Source of the DNA: Gordionus sp. m RMFG-2023
Lineage: Eukaryota > Nematomorpha > Gordioida > Chordodea > Parachordodidae
DNA length: 64,000 nucleotides
Assembly (NCBI RefSeq): GCF_954871325.1
Contig: NC_088777.1
Span: forward strand, 2,730,509 to 2,794,508
Direction of reading: 5' to 3'
Shown: one piece after another, positions 24,986-36,159 of the stretch
Layout: each line of letters opens with the position of its first letter
Position numbering within the stretch: the stretch's first letter is position 1
Notes under the pieces: model-generated
Seen by the model: only the letters and a program-made list of their open reading frames with translations
Told to the model about the DNA's origin: nothing
Databases searched by the model: none
Made by a program: the position numbers and the translations under genes

Positions 24986-25190
24986 ATGGTTTTGTTAAAA
25001 GGCTTGTTTTGAGCCGATTTTTAAAAAACGGCTAACTTAATATTTCATCTAGAAAAATATTACGCATGCCTGAAGATTTTACTCATGGAAGGAACAAAGG
25101 TCTTAGGCATACAGACAATAATTTTCTGGCTAAAATATTGAGTTGGGCGTTTTGAAATACCGACTCAAAACGAGCCGTTTAACAACAACT
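24986..25190. mobile_element. MITE, 'GTTGTTAAACGGCT' family
   Basis: The left arm contains GTTAAAAGGCTTGTTTTGAG and CCGATTTTTAAAAAACGGCT; the right arm contains the inverted forms, ending ACGAGCCGTTTAACAACAAC. The element is about 205 bp. An almost identical copy lies at the orthologous place in block 2 (51856-52052), so the insertion is older than the duplication. Confidence 0.75.
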
Positions 25191-25978
25191 ATAGCGATGA
25201 AAAATATTTTTTGGTCAAATTTACCGGAAAAAATATTTATATACTCATAAGTAAAGTAATACATTTTTTTTAACCAAAATTATTTCACGATACAAAAAAT
25301 ATCCTTTCGTTTTTACTGTATTCAAATGTTATCTAAATTTCCTATTGGCCCATCCATCGAAAACATCATAAAATCGACCATGCTTTAATATCAATTATTT
25401 TAATTTTATGTAAGAAGAAATTAGAGTGACAATTTTAAAACTATTAATTTTTTTTACAGCTGATTTTATTTTACTAATCAAACTCTAATTATTTAATTTT
25501 AGAAATTATATATTTGTTTTTTTTATAAAAATATTAATTAATAATATCGAAAGATTTAAATGTGTTACACAGTATTTTATAAATTAACTGCAGATAATAT
25601 GTATTATTTTTTTTAATAGATATTTTTATATAGTTACAAAATATATTATCATGTTACTTTTGCTCAATAGTCATATAAAATTATACCTTTTTTTAAATAA
25701 TTAATAAAATATAATTCTTAACCCATTAAAAAGCCTAAGGTTGTTTGCTCTCTGGAAATTAATAGTTAGATAATCCATCAATTCAGCTTTATTTACAGAT
25801 ATCAGCCTAAAAAAGGTTCTTGGAGTGCGAGTTTATTTTTTCCCCAACTATCTCTTAGCTCCCCTTTTGGAGAAAACGAAGACCGAAGTGATAGTTAAGG
25901 TTTTTTCTGCCATTAACTAGGTTTAGTTCATTTTATGGGCCCTGATAAAACGGCTAAAAATTATAATTTTTAATAACT
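25191..25978. other. AT-rich intergenic DNA
   Basis: No gene is visible. It aligns almost without differences with block 2 (about 52053-52861). Confidence 0.5.
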
Positions 25979-26152
25979 ATAGTTGGGTGATTAATATATT
26001 TTTAGCCGAAAACTATCATTTTAGCCTCGAGGTTTTTTTAATAAAAATAGCTTTGGGTAAACTATTGTAAATTAAAACGCCTTATTTTTAATGGATTTTT
26101 TACGGCAGCCGATTGAAGATTGAGCCAAAATTTAGCCATTACCCAACTACAC
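25979..26152. mobile_element. 174 bp MITE (hAT-like) with 8 bp target duplication
   Basis: The ends are ATAGTTGGGTGAT and ATTACCCAACTACAC (inverted), flanked on both sides by TAATAACT (25971-25978 and 26153-26160), an 8 bp duplication typical of hAT elements. It has no coding capacity. The same insertion with the same flanks is in block 2 (52862-53036), so it predates the duplication. Confidence 0.75.
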
Positions 26153-26299
26153 TAATAACTTATTAAAATTTTAAAACATGGGCGCAGAGTCCTTTACTAC
26201 CCTTTCCTTCTTTAAACATTAATTATATGATGTAATAAATAAATATTAAAATGTATTTATTGAGATTATTAATGTAAAATTACCTTAAAAAGTAATTTG

Positions 26300-27110
26300 A
26301 AGTCGTCACATTTTTAAAAAAATTATGACTAGTTTACCAATTATATTAAACAAATTTAAAAAATCGAAGAACAATAAAATTTTAAAGAGACCTTCCTTGA
26401 ATTTGCAGTTACACCTTTACCAAAAGGCGTCAAGGAATTACAAGTTTTTGTCAATAATAATTAATTATTATAAATTTATAAACAATTTTTACACTATCGC
26501 CGCTCCCTCGTATAAGCTTTTAAGGAAGAATGTGTCATGGAAATGGACAGAGAATAAATAATAAATTATTTAAAAAAAAACATTATAATCCTAAAATTCT
26601 AGCTGCTTAACATTTCTCAACATGGAGTAGGATCAGTTCTGTCTCACAACAATAACATTGTGACTAATCCGGTTGGGTTGGCTTTTCAACATTAAAATAC
26701 TGAGCTTATTAATTATAATTTTTGGTCAAACTATTACCTGTTAAAATGCTTTTATTTCAATACTAATCCATATTTTGGGTTAAAACTCATAGAAGATAAA
26801 ATTGTTGCTTTGACCAACCTTTGTTATAATTTCTATGATTTTATTGTTATTGGGTAAAAATAATTAAATAATAAGTATGTTAGATAAGGTTAAATTTATA
26901 AAAATTTATTTATACCGAGGAGATAAATTTTATGCATGAACTCTACAAAGTTTTTCAAACAAAAGGTATCGTTCTTAAAACAGTCTTTCGTCATATTAGT
27001 GCATGTAATAATAATTATTTCAATGTTTAAAATAATATTCCAAGGACAATTAATAAAATTTTAAATATAAGGATAAAGAAGCATGATAATATTTCATATT
27101 TAGGAATGGT
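26300..27110 (+). mobile_element. Ty3/Gypsy pol fossil, copy in block 1
   Basis: A plus-strand frame (26325-26561) matches the end of a Gypsy-type reverse transcriptase and the start of its RNase H region: 'INYYKFINNFYTIAAPSYKLL' followed by 'VSWKWTE'. Weaker RNase-H-like sequence follows to about 26850. No LTRs are seen. The element is a partial, old, clearly broken fossil with several breaks. The same piece is present in block 2 at 53180-53990, so it was fixed before the duplication. Confidence 0.75.
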
Positions 27111-27119
27111 CGATAATGA

Positions 27120-29317
27120 CGGCTTCGCCGTTACATCCTTTCAACTTTCCCCTATTTTCGGAAAAGTTGGATGTAACTGGATGCCTTGGCCTTTATGGCT
27201 TTGGCATCCTTAAGGCTTTATTAAATCAAAATTTTATATCACAAATATAAAGGAAAACAATAATGGATATTAAGCTGATATAATAAGGTATTTATATAAA
27301 TAAATAATAAAGAAGAGAGGATTCGTTCTGAGGCTTATATTGTTTTGATGATATTTTGATTTAATTGGTTAGCAGGTCTAATGAGTTAATTGATATATCG
27401 TCCCAGTGATAGGTTATCATAGTGTCCATGCTAGGAACATTTGAGATGATCGAGGGGGTACTGATGGAGGATTCCTCACCGAATAGGGAGGTTTCTTCTT
27501 GTTGAAGAGTAATTTGGCCCGTGAGAATTTGGTCACCGAATAAATCTAGGTGTTCTCGTTGAGCCATCCATGTCCGAGAGGGTCAGGATTATCCTTCAAT
27601 GGAATCCATTGGATATTCTGGGATAAGCTAGTAAAGTTCACGAGGCCGATCTTCTGTAGTATTTGTGTAATAACTATCTCTATCGATGGGGATCGCGAGC
27701 CTCCTTTTTTGAAGGAATAATATGTGACCGTGGAGTCGGTGAATATCATGGGGCGTTGTCCACTGCTCAGGGCTAAGATTTCACCCATTCCTACAGCTAG
27801 AACTTCTTTGGCGTTGATGTGGGCAATGGCATGGGATGGAACGTTAAATAGTAGACAAGCTTCATTATAGAATATTGACTTAAATTCTGAATCCCAAAAG
27901 CAAATGCCGATATGGGAGTTGGAAGCATCCGTGTAGACAGGGGTGTTAGCATAATATCGGAGTGCTAGTGGCTCTTTCATGGTCTCTATTATAATGCTTG
28001 CTTTCCGAAAAGCTAGGTAAGTATCAGTGACCGGCGTGAGCGAGGAGTTGTTCATAGTGATATAGTAACGGAAAATAACCTCGACATGCCGGTGATCGTA
28101 TAAGCGTATTGGTTGACCACTCCGAGGACTTTAGCAGCTAGGTCGCGTCCCAGCTCCAGGTGCTGGTAAGAATGTCTGCGGAATATCGATAGACATTTTT
28201 CGAGGCGCCTTCTAGTAGCAGTATCAGCCTGGATGGTTTTTGGTGTGAGATCGATGGGTATGCCCAGGTAAGTGATCTTGTCCGTTGGGTCGAGAACTGA
28301 CTTTTCGGGGGCTATTTGTAGACCCCACCATGTACATCGAAGGGATCGTGTCGGCCATTTGACATCAAACTCGTTTTCGCCATAAATTAAGATGTCATCC
28401 AGGTAGACATTGTAATTAGCTCTCCTGACAGTTTTTGCGCAAGCGTCCAATATAATGGATTGTAAGCAGTAGGGACTAAAGGAAGCGCCCAGCGGCAGGA
28501 CTTTATATGCGTAATTGGAGTTATCGAATCTTATTCCGAAGAATTTTCGGACACTTCTCGCGAGGGAAATAGAAAAGAAAGCCGAACGGATGTCGATTTT
28601 GCAAGCATATTTGGCTTGGTCCAATTTGGTGGACATTAATGGTATTGATTTAAGCTTGAAGGGATAATGGAGGAATTTCTTGAAGACTTGGGAGAAGTCG
28701 CTGATAACCCTGGGCGATCCGTCGGATTTGGGTATGACGTAAAGCGGGGAGCATATCTGCGATGGGGAGTCAGAGGGCTCGATGATATCCGCATCTAGGA
28801 GCTGTCTTATTATGTCTCGATACTTCCTATGGACCCCGACTGGACCGGTGTGACGGAAAAAGTTGTTATTATTATTGTTGATCTTGAGGTGGTCCAGTCG
28901 GGGTTGAAAACCGCGTCTAGCGACTCTTCTAATTAAGCCGGACATGAGGGGTCCCTCGGAGAGCCTCACGGTGCTAATATTCAGGGTTGGGAGGGCATCC
29001 AGCTGCGCGTCTGTGAAGATTCCACGAATACCAGGGCGATTGATGCCAGCCAGGATGCCGGTAAAATCGGGAGCAGCAGTGGAACCCACCTGGGGCACAC
29101 CAGAATCATCCGTACTATAGATAGAGTTATCTAATTCCACGATGATAGACATAGCCGAGTCGTCGCTCACGGAGGTGCTTGAGGGTAAGGAGGCGGATAG
29201 TGGACTAGGTGTCCACCACTAGGGAATCCCGGAGTCCTCGGACAAGAAAGACGGCGTGTCTGAGGCAGCGCTAGCATTCGGACGTATCAACGGGGGAGGT
29301 TGATTATCGTCTTCCGG
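27120..29317 (-). mobile_element. GC-rich DIRS-like RT/RNase H retroelement
   Basis: This 2.2 kb element is present only in block 1; block 2 has the empty site (about 54000). It is much more GC-rich than its surroundings. On the minus strand a 372-codon frame (29170-28052) has an N-terminal gag-like stretch and a reverse transcriptase with 'ACKIDIRSAFFSI' and the catalytic 'VYLDDILIYG'. The next frame (28055-27546) has an RNase H-like domain ('YTDASNSHIGICF', 'INAKEVLAV', 'IFTDSTV', 'KKGGSRSPSIE'), and a 68-codon frame follows. The GGSRS and INxxELLAV signatures resemble DIRS-type elements, but no tyrosine recombinase is visible and there is no target-site duplication. The 3' end is rich in hairpins (27120-27212). 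It looks recent and largely whole across RT/RNase H, yet incomplete as a DIRS element. Confidence 0.65.
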
Positions 29318-29713
29318 TAATTACACTTTTACAAAAGTGATTTAATATCCATAAATTGGCGTAATATTAACAAAGAATAGCATTTTTAGTTATTATTTCA
29401 GGTTATACTTTTTTAAATTTTTATAATTGTACAAGTCCTTTCAAATAGTTTTTTTTTAAATTTTTTACGATCTCAGACAGAATTTGAATCCTCAAAAACT
29501 TAAAAAGCACAGCTGAATTTTTTATTATTAAATATCTTGTAGTTAAAGTTATTTGTACAAAAAAAATGATTCCCTAGAAAAACATCAGGAAGGGAGGAAG
29601 AGATATTTGACTATTCGGTGAATCTGTTAGGAAAAACCAGGATAATATTTCATTATTTAAAAAAATCTTCGCAAAGAAAATAAATATGAAAAACAATTTT
29701 TCAAATAGCTTGC
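29318..29713. other. Intergenic DNA shared with block 2
   Basis: The sequence aligns with 54006-54388 of block 2. No gene or regulatory motif is recognised. Confidence 0.45.
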
Positions 29714-30169
29714 TGTTGTAATTGTGGTAACATGCAAATTTACTAGATTAAGAAAAACGCCAGACAGGCAAATTACTGTTAAACAAAATTACGAAGCCGA
29801 AAAATATTCAAATCTACTCAAGAAAAAAGAATTAAATTTCGATACAAATTGAGACTATGCAAATGTTGATTAAAGAAAAAGGATATATAATGGAAAAATT
29901 ATGATGCGAAAGATGATGATTAGATTATGATTTTACGAACTTAATTTTAATTTCTTATTTTAAATTCTAATTTTAATTTTAATTTCTTATTTTAATTTCT
30001 TATTTTAATTATGATTATGAAATTAGTATTTATATTAATTAATAAAGTATTAGTAATTTATTTATACTATTTATTTTATGCTCTAAATTCTCTCAACCCC
30101 TACATTTGTAGACCGAAACATTATGTTCTATGGACATATTCAGTCTCCATAACATACCAAAATGTTACA
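29714..30169. mobile_element. Solo LTR, 456 bp, with CTTGC target duplication
   Basis: The insertion begins TGTTGTAATTG and ends AAAATGTTACA (5'-TG...CA-3') and is flanked by CTTGC on both sides (29709-29713 and 30170-30174). Block 2 has the empty site with a single CTTGC (about 54387). This is the signature of a solo LTR left by an LTR retrotransposon. The superfamily is unknown. The insertion is younger than the segmental duplication. The open frame at 30011-30226 lies mostly inside the LTR and is not a gene. Confidence 0.8.
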
Positions 30170-30174
30170 CTTGC

Positions 30175-31409
30175 AAGTAGAATTAAATTTGTCCAAACAG
30201 TTGGTCTTTTATCTGTAGTGCGCTAAACTCCTACCAACTTGAGGATATACATTTTTTTATAAATATATCTTTAAATTTAGAAGAAAAACAAAATTCTCTC
30301 TAAATTTAGCAAAATAAGAAATAATTTCATCACATCTATAAAAATTTCCAGGGCCTTGCCACTGCTCTAGAAATGGAAAATTATTTCTTGATATATTTAA
30401 GTTTGAAAAAATTCCAAACCACCATAAAATATTTTAGTAATTATGATGCAGGGTGCAGAAAGGACTAATCCTGATGCAAGTCATAGATGCAAATATTTTT
30501 TCTGTGTAAATTTAATATCGTTGCCAATTCTAATTTTCGTATTTTTCCTGGCTATGAATTCTTATCCCTATAAAAGTTTGCCCAAAAAAGGGAGATAGCT
30601 TAGACGGAAGATAGCATAACTACCAATATTAACTATAAAATAGTTTTCGAAAAATTTTTGAAGATGAATTATGTGCTGATACTGACTCCTCAATTATGAA
30701 AGATCGATTAAAATTATCATGCATACCGAAGGATTTATATTTTCCAGATCTTCTCATTTGATTTTCTTTGGTCAACTACCCTAATTGATGGAGTATATAT
30801 ATTGTTATATTCATAATCCATTACTGTATCCTTATGTAAAGTCAAATAAGGTTGGGTTTATCTTCAATGAGTGATAAACCATATATTGTTACTTTTAAAA
30901 GAAAATATCTTGACTTCTTCGAAAGTTAATATATTAAGGGAGGCTATATATCTTTATTATCTTTGAGAAATAGAACTTGGTATACCTCTTTGCGCCTCGT
31001 TCAAAAATATCCATTGTCATTTTATTTCTCTACGCATGGGTTCCTAGAAAATGGATATTTTCTTAAACATATATTTATATATTATTTCAATGATTTTAAA
31101 TTTATTTTTCGTTAAACAAAATATTTATTTAAGTCGTAATATAAAGTATAGTTAAATACATTATTAATTAAGTAAATAAAATATATTTATTTTTTAAATA
31201 TAAAAATCAAAAGATTTCTTTGAAATTTTATTACGTATTTTAATATAATATTAAAAAAATTCTCCGAAATGAAAAAAAAGCAAATTAACTATTATATAAA
31301 TATAAGGAAAAAAATAATAATTTTTATTTAAAAATATTATATTCATTTTATTTTAAAAATAAATTAATTATAATTTTAAACAATTTAAAAGTTGAATTAC
31401 TTTGTAAAA
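30175..31409. other. Intergenic DNA upstream of cysteine-rich gene 1
   Basis: The sequence aligns with 54389-55519 of block 2 apart from a roughly 140 bp segment at about 30235-30375 that is absent there. Just upstream of the start codon it is extremely AT-rich. No clear TATA or initiator element can be singled out in this composition. Confidence 0.45.
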
Positions 31410-32282
31410 ATGTCCCGTATGACTTGTACGTTTTTCGCAATTCTTTCATTAGTAAGCCACTTAAATTTTTATAAAATAAAATATAAATTTAATATACTCA
31501 AAATATTTTTTGGTTTAATTTTAGGGAGCCCGCTCGATGCATCGTAAGATATTTATTTTTGTTTATATATTCTATATTAAATTATATATACCTTTTTTTT
31601 CTAAATAAACATTGGGGATGGTCTTTCAAAAATCTTTTGGCTCTGTAACGTTTTTCTTGTCTTAATATTTTAATTTAATTCAATATCTTTATTCAAAAAC
31701 CATTTTTTTTTATTATCGTCTGCTTAAATGTAAAGTTTGATAATAAATTTAAAAAAATCAATTTTTGACATGTTGGAAAGTTCGAATTTGTGTACCCAAT
31801 TTTGAATATAAACCTTCTACTTCTACCCTGTTGATCGAATTCATGAAATTTGAATAAACTATTGATAATTTACTCCACTCTTCAATCTATAAAGAATTTA
31901 TTTAAATTATCCTTAGAAATGACATTATATTGCTAAAAACAAGAATGGCATAATTTCAATTGGAACACAGTGTATATCCAATATAATCAACTTCCCAATT
32001 AATTCAATCTTTATTAATATAAACTTTTATATTTATATAGCTGGCCACAGTGGATATCAAGAAATTAATAATATCCAGATAGAAACATTCACCGCACGAT
32101 TTTGTGATAATAATTATTCGGAGCCTAGCGACTGTAAAGATCCCTGTTCCAAAGAAAATATAGGAACTTGCAATGCGACACTTGTATTATGTGCGCCAAT
32201 TTATTGCAATGGGACCTCTAACGCTGATTTTACCGATGCGAATACAGGTGATATCGCTCATTGTACAAAAAAGATGATTTAG
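31410..32282 (+). CDS. Small secreted cysteine-rich protein, copy 1 (three exons, 100 aa)
   Basis: Exon 1 (31410-31451) encodes 14 residues, MSRMTCTFFAILSL, a short signal-peptide core. It ends exactly at a GTAAG donor. Exon 2 (31525-31543) is a 19 bp mini-exon encoding GARSMH plus one base. Exon 3 (32041-32282) encodes the mature domain and stops at TAG. All junctions are GT-AG and the phases agree (303 nt). The mature part has seven cysteines in the order RFC, SDC, DPC, GTC, VLC, IYC, AHC, and potential N-glycosylation sites (CNAT, CNGT). I do not recognise the family. Support for it being real comes from zero differences in exon 3 between the two copies, an in-frame splice model in both, and higher GC than the surrounding introns. 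The mini-exon is the least certain part. Confidence 0.7.
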
Positions 32283-33120
32283 TTATATCTTATATTATAT
32301 ATATACACACCAATTTATATGTCGGGGTACTTTAGATACAATTTGAAATAGTCGATAAAAAATTAATTATATTAAAAATTGATATGACCATTATTATAAT
32401 CAGTAACTTTGTAAAATATGCAAATAAAATTGAATTAAATGTATTACGATAATATTAATTACTTTCCATTTTGTGTCAATCTTGCTAATAAAGCATTAAT
32501 GGGAGGGGGGGGGGGAGGTATGAGAGGTAGTAGTTTATTATTAAATAATTGGGATATATAATTCTAATGAAAAGCTTTGGCATCCTTTGCATCTAAAATC
32601 ATGTTGGGGAATATAGAAGATAATGTTCTTTAATGGAAGAGTAACAAAGGACATGATTAATTAATATTTATTTTTAGCAAAATTATAACATGGGTAACCA
32701 AGCAAGGTCAGAATTCAACTAAGAGGGTCGTAAAATGAGATAGGAATAGGAGGCGGCTGGAGGAGAGGGTAGTGGTTTATTATCGCCATTAGCTTAGAAG
32801 TGTCAGGGGAGCTAATCTATCAGAATATATACAATCTTAGAATCGATAATAAATCATAAGGGATCTAGGGCCCCCACATTTTGTTTATTTATATAATTCA
32901 TTTTTATTTATAAAAAATAAATAAAAATTAAAATATTAAAAATGTTCCAGTAAATTAGGTTAAGGATATATAAAAGGTAAACACAAAATTTTGGCAGCCT
33001 AAAAGTTTTTTTTTAAAATAAACAAAATATGGCTTTCCCACCTCATTGATCTACGACAACCTATAAATTTTTATGATATAACCGGAAATCTTATTTTTTA
33101 AAAAAAGTTAGTTTCAATAG
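32283..33120. other. Shared intergenic DNA with poly-G run
   Basis: A run of 11 G lies at about 32505-32515, followed by purine-rich sequence and a second purine-rich stretch (AGGAGGCGGCTGGAGGAG) near 32750. From about 32350 to 33308 I find no difference from block 2 (56890-57848) by direct reading. No reading frame of note is present. Confidence 0.6.
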
Positions 33121-33545
33121 AGACTTTCAGAGGTACCATTTTGCCCGGCCCGGCCCGGATATTTTTTCAAAATTTTTTTACTGTCAAGCCCGGCCTTTTC
33201 TTAAAACATATTTCAGGCCCTGTCCAGATTTTTTCAAAATATATTTTATTTATTTTTGATTTTTATAGCTAATAATGGCCATTCCAAATATTTGGTTTTA
33301 AAATAAACGGCCAGGCCCGACCCGGCCTTAAATCCAGGCTGGGCTTAGAGCCAATAGATATTAATTTTATTTAAAAATTTTATTAGAACTTTATATTTTG
33401 TAAATAATTGTTAGAGAAAAATATAAGTGTTTTATATTATCCGCTCACTATGATAAGATAACAAAAATTAATGGCCATGATAAATAGATTTGCCTTATTT
33501 AAAAAAAAATATTAGGCCCTACCCAGTCCGAACCGAAATTATTTT
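33121..33545. mobile_element. GGCCCGG-rich non-autonomous element (hAT-like ends)
   Basis: The left end reads AGAGACTTTCAGAGGTACC followed by repeated GCCCGGCCCGG words. Further CCCGGCC, GGCCAGGCCCGACCCGG and 'CCCAGTCCGAACCG' words are spaced through AT-rich sequence to about 33530. The element at 61915-62065 ends (inverted) with a matching terminus, CAGAGACCTGCAAAGGTA. No coding capacity is seen. A copy in block 2 lies at 57661-58100. The superfamily label is tentative. Confidence 0.5.
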
Positions 33546-33599
33546 TGATTTTTTTTTAAAAATTTAAAAACTTTTTATATCAATATAAGATCAAAATAA

Positions 33600-35110
33600 A
33601 TATAGTCCCATATTAGTTAAATTCCGAGGGCTCAAGGTATGGTTGTCATACCATCAGGTCTTAAGGCATATACTTGAGATTAATTTGTGGGTTCGAGTAA
33701 ATTTCGAATGTGGGCGGATGTTAAATCTCGATTTATTATCTAGTATATTACTGTGTGGCGTGTGTCGCCCTTGACTAAACATACAATTTAGGTTATGGCC
33801 TACCTTTCGAATAGACGGGTAATTTGCATTTGATGCAAGCATGAGGCTGAACAATTTCACAACCTAAACCTAACCCAATTGCTACTCTTAGTTGTTTGTC
33901 TGATAACAGATTACCAAGGTCACGACTACTGAGTGATTCTAACCATGACCACCAAGTCTGTCAGATGATTGAAGGAGTTGAATGCAATCTAAAGGTGGAT
34001 TGACTGATATATCGGTTTGGATATTTCTAAATTAAAGGTGTAGTACGTGTAATGATTGATGGTATATGAATGTTAATTTAGCCTTACATTTGTTAATTTC
34101 GTCATCTGATAAACGATGGGTAGGGCATATGAAGACTGAAATCACAGAATTATTTGTTAATCTGGATGATAATAATAATGATAAGGATAAAGATTGAGTG
34201 GTAAAAAGACTAAACTGCTTAATTTATAAGGTAACGGGGCGAGTGACCAATTGAATGGGTTTAAGTGTATGTTAATTTTTTCTAGAAATATTTTAAATTT
34301 ATCCTGAATTTTTGATATTTAAATTCGTTGATTTTTTAAAAAAGGATGATGTTTGAGAAATATGCAAATATTTTGGTATATGTAGGCATTTGCGTATTAT
34401 AAATAAACTTCGGTGTGCCGGTAGGTAGCATAAAATGTGCTCTATGCTGTGAAAGCTTTTAAAAATGTTATGAAGGAAATCATCTAATGGGTGCCATTAA
34501 AGGTTAAAACATCAGGAGCAATGATTTTATTGCCTTTTAAATTTGAACATAATTCAGTTTTATTTATGTTAAGTGTGAGGCCAGTAGCTTGGGAATTGGT
34601 TCCAAGTATTTTAAGTGTTAAATACATTAGTTGAGGGGCCATAGACACACCTATCGTCTAAATACCACTGATTAAGGTCTAGGTTTAAATTTTGTTTAAT
34701 TTGATAAATGAGATGATGGATTCCAAAGCAAATAAAAGAGGTCTTAATGGATTCCCCTTGTTGAACGCCTTCTTGGGACAGAATCTTAAAAGGTTTATAT
34801 GTCAAAGACCTCTGAAAGCCATATAGGATTCAATAAATTTTGAGTAACAGGGGAAAGTTTCATGGAATAATTTTAAAAAAGAGGTACGATATAGGCTATT
34901 GGTGGCGATTAATCCCGAAGGCTACTTGATTAGTTTAAAATGTTGACAGCTACGTGTCGTGTTTTATAATTTAGAATATGATTTTAGCTGTTAATCTTTT
35001 GAAAAGGGTACCTACTTCAATGAGACGGGTGTCCTCATCTGACTTGGATAAAGCTATTAGACGTGCTCCAAAAAAAAGGATTTGGTGAGTTTGTATCGGG
35101 ATGTTATTAT
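33600..35110 (-). mobile_element. LINE fragment with RT (WYLDD) and HGLSC-type C-terminus
   Basis: Read on the minus strand from about 35085, frames give 'ARLIALSKSDEDTRLIEVG' (RT fingers), 'NQVAFGI', then 'EGVQQGES' and 'FGIHHLIYQI' (34760-34700), the catalytic 'QWYLDDRCVYGP' (about 34660-34630), 'SQATGLTLNINKTEL', an 'LAPLP'-like block (about 34230), and 'SLSSRDLGNLLSDKQLRVAIG' with a Cys-containing block near 33870-33820. The sequence decays toward 33600. Many frame changes and stops are present. Family members in arthropods and molluscs follow this motif order. The right edge of segmental block 1 falls inside this element at about 34605, and its 5' part (34606-35110) is not in block 2. 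Confidence 0.7.
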
Positions 35111-35497
35111 TAATGTATTATAAAAAGGTTATTAAAACCTAGATAACAGAACTATGGGAAGGAGTTTTTGAACTAGGCTTTTGTCACTTTGATTAATTTT
35201 GCACAAATTTTATACAAATGAATAATTTTTAAGTTAATAATTTTGTCTATGTTATATAAATTTTTTTTCAAAAATATTTTTTCATTTAGTTTTCATTTTG
35301 TCAATTTTATAACCTTTTCTTTTATTCCATACAATTTCACAAGTAATATCTGCCAGCACCGAATAAGTTTGGATTCCTGCAAAACTAATATTTTTTATAT
35401 AGAAATTTGTTTATTTAGATGAAAAGTGAACAAACTATATAAATTTTAAAAAAAAAATTAATAAGTGGCATTTTCACTTTAAAAATATTTGTTAATC
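35111..35497. other. AT-rich DNA between repeats
   Basis: Nothing is recognisable beyond possible decayed LINE sequence at the left edge. Confidence 0.4.
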
Positions 35498-35821
35498 TAG
35501 TGTTGTTAAACGGCTAACTCAATATTTTAGCCAAAAAAATATTACCCAAGACTGAAGGTTTTGTTAAGAGGGGTGATGTGATTTACACTTCAAATTATTA
35601 CAGTGAGGAGTGATACACTCCCATAAGTTATATTCCTATATCATTTTGATGCACTTTCCTCCTTGTTTACCTTGGTTATTGGGGTTGGAGACAATATAGA
35701 TAGCATAAAGATTCAAACATCTATTAGCGAAGCCTCAAGACTTAGGCAATATTTTTTTGCCTAAAATATTGAGTTAGCCGTTTTTAAAAATCGGCTCAAA
35801 TCGATCCATTTAAAAACACTA
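35498..35821. mobile_element. MITE, 'GTTGTTAAACGGCT' family with internal insertion
   Basis: The ends are TAGTGTTGTTAAACGGCTAA and its inverted counterpart finishing TTTAAAAACACTA. Arms include AACTCAATATTTTAGCC on the left and GCCTAAAATATTGAGTTAGC on the right. The copy is about 110 bp longer than its relatives because of a unique central segment (about 35575-35695). Confidence 0.7.
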
Positions 35822-36159
35822 ATTTATTCTAATTTAAAATCAAAGCATGGGCAGGGAAAAAATAAGGTATAGATATCCAGCTACCAAATGTTGCTACTAG
35901 GGAAGCAATTAACTTAATTAACCAAACTTACAATACATCTAAATATTGTTTCAAAATATCGCCAAATTCAATTTTTTCTAGAGGTTATAAAAATTTATTT
36001 AAAATATTTGGCAATTGTTTTTTATAAAAAAAAAGACATTAGAAACCGGCACATAAAAATTTGTTAATATAAATATCTAAAACAAATTTTCATAAAGGTT
36101 ATATGAGAACAAATATCGCTAAAATGGCTTTACCCTAAATAGTGCAGAGCAGATTCGGG

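Larger units (their letters stand above)
16772..34605 (+). repeat. Segmental duplication, block 1
   Basis: This block is repeated in the same orientation at 42649-61812. Shared landmarks in order are the torsin exons, the MITE at 24986, the MITE at 25979, the Gypsy fossil at 26.3 kb, the cysteine-rich gene at 31.4 kb, the poly-G run near 32.5 kb, the GGCCCGG element at 33.1 kb and the 3' part of a LINE. The left edge lies within a few bases of the torsin start codon: sequence 5' of the ATG has no counterpart in block 2. The right edge (about 34605) falls inside the LINE reverse transcriptase. Block-1-specific insertions include the LINE pair, the DIRS-like element and the solo LTR. Confidence 0.9.

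Noticed and set aside
30011-30226. 71-codon open frame
   Set aside because: It lies mostly within the solo LTR and is absent from block 2.
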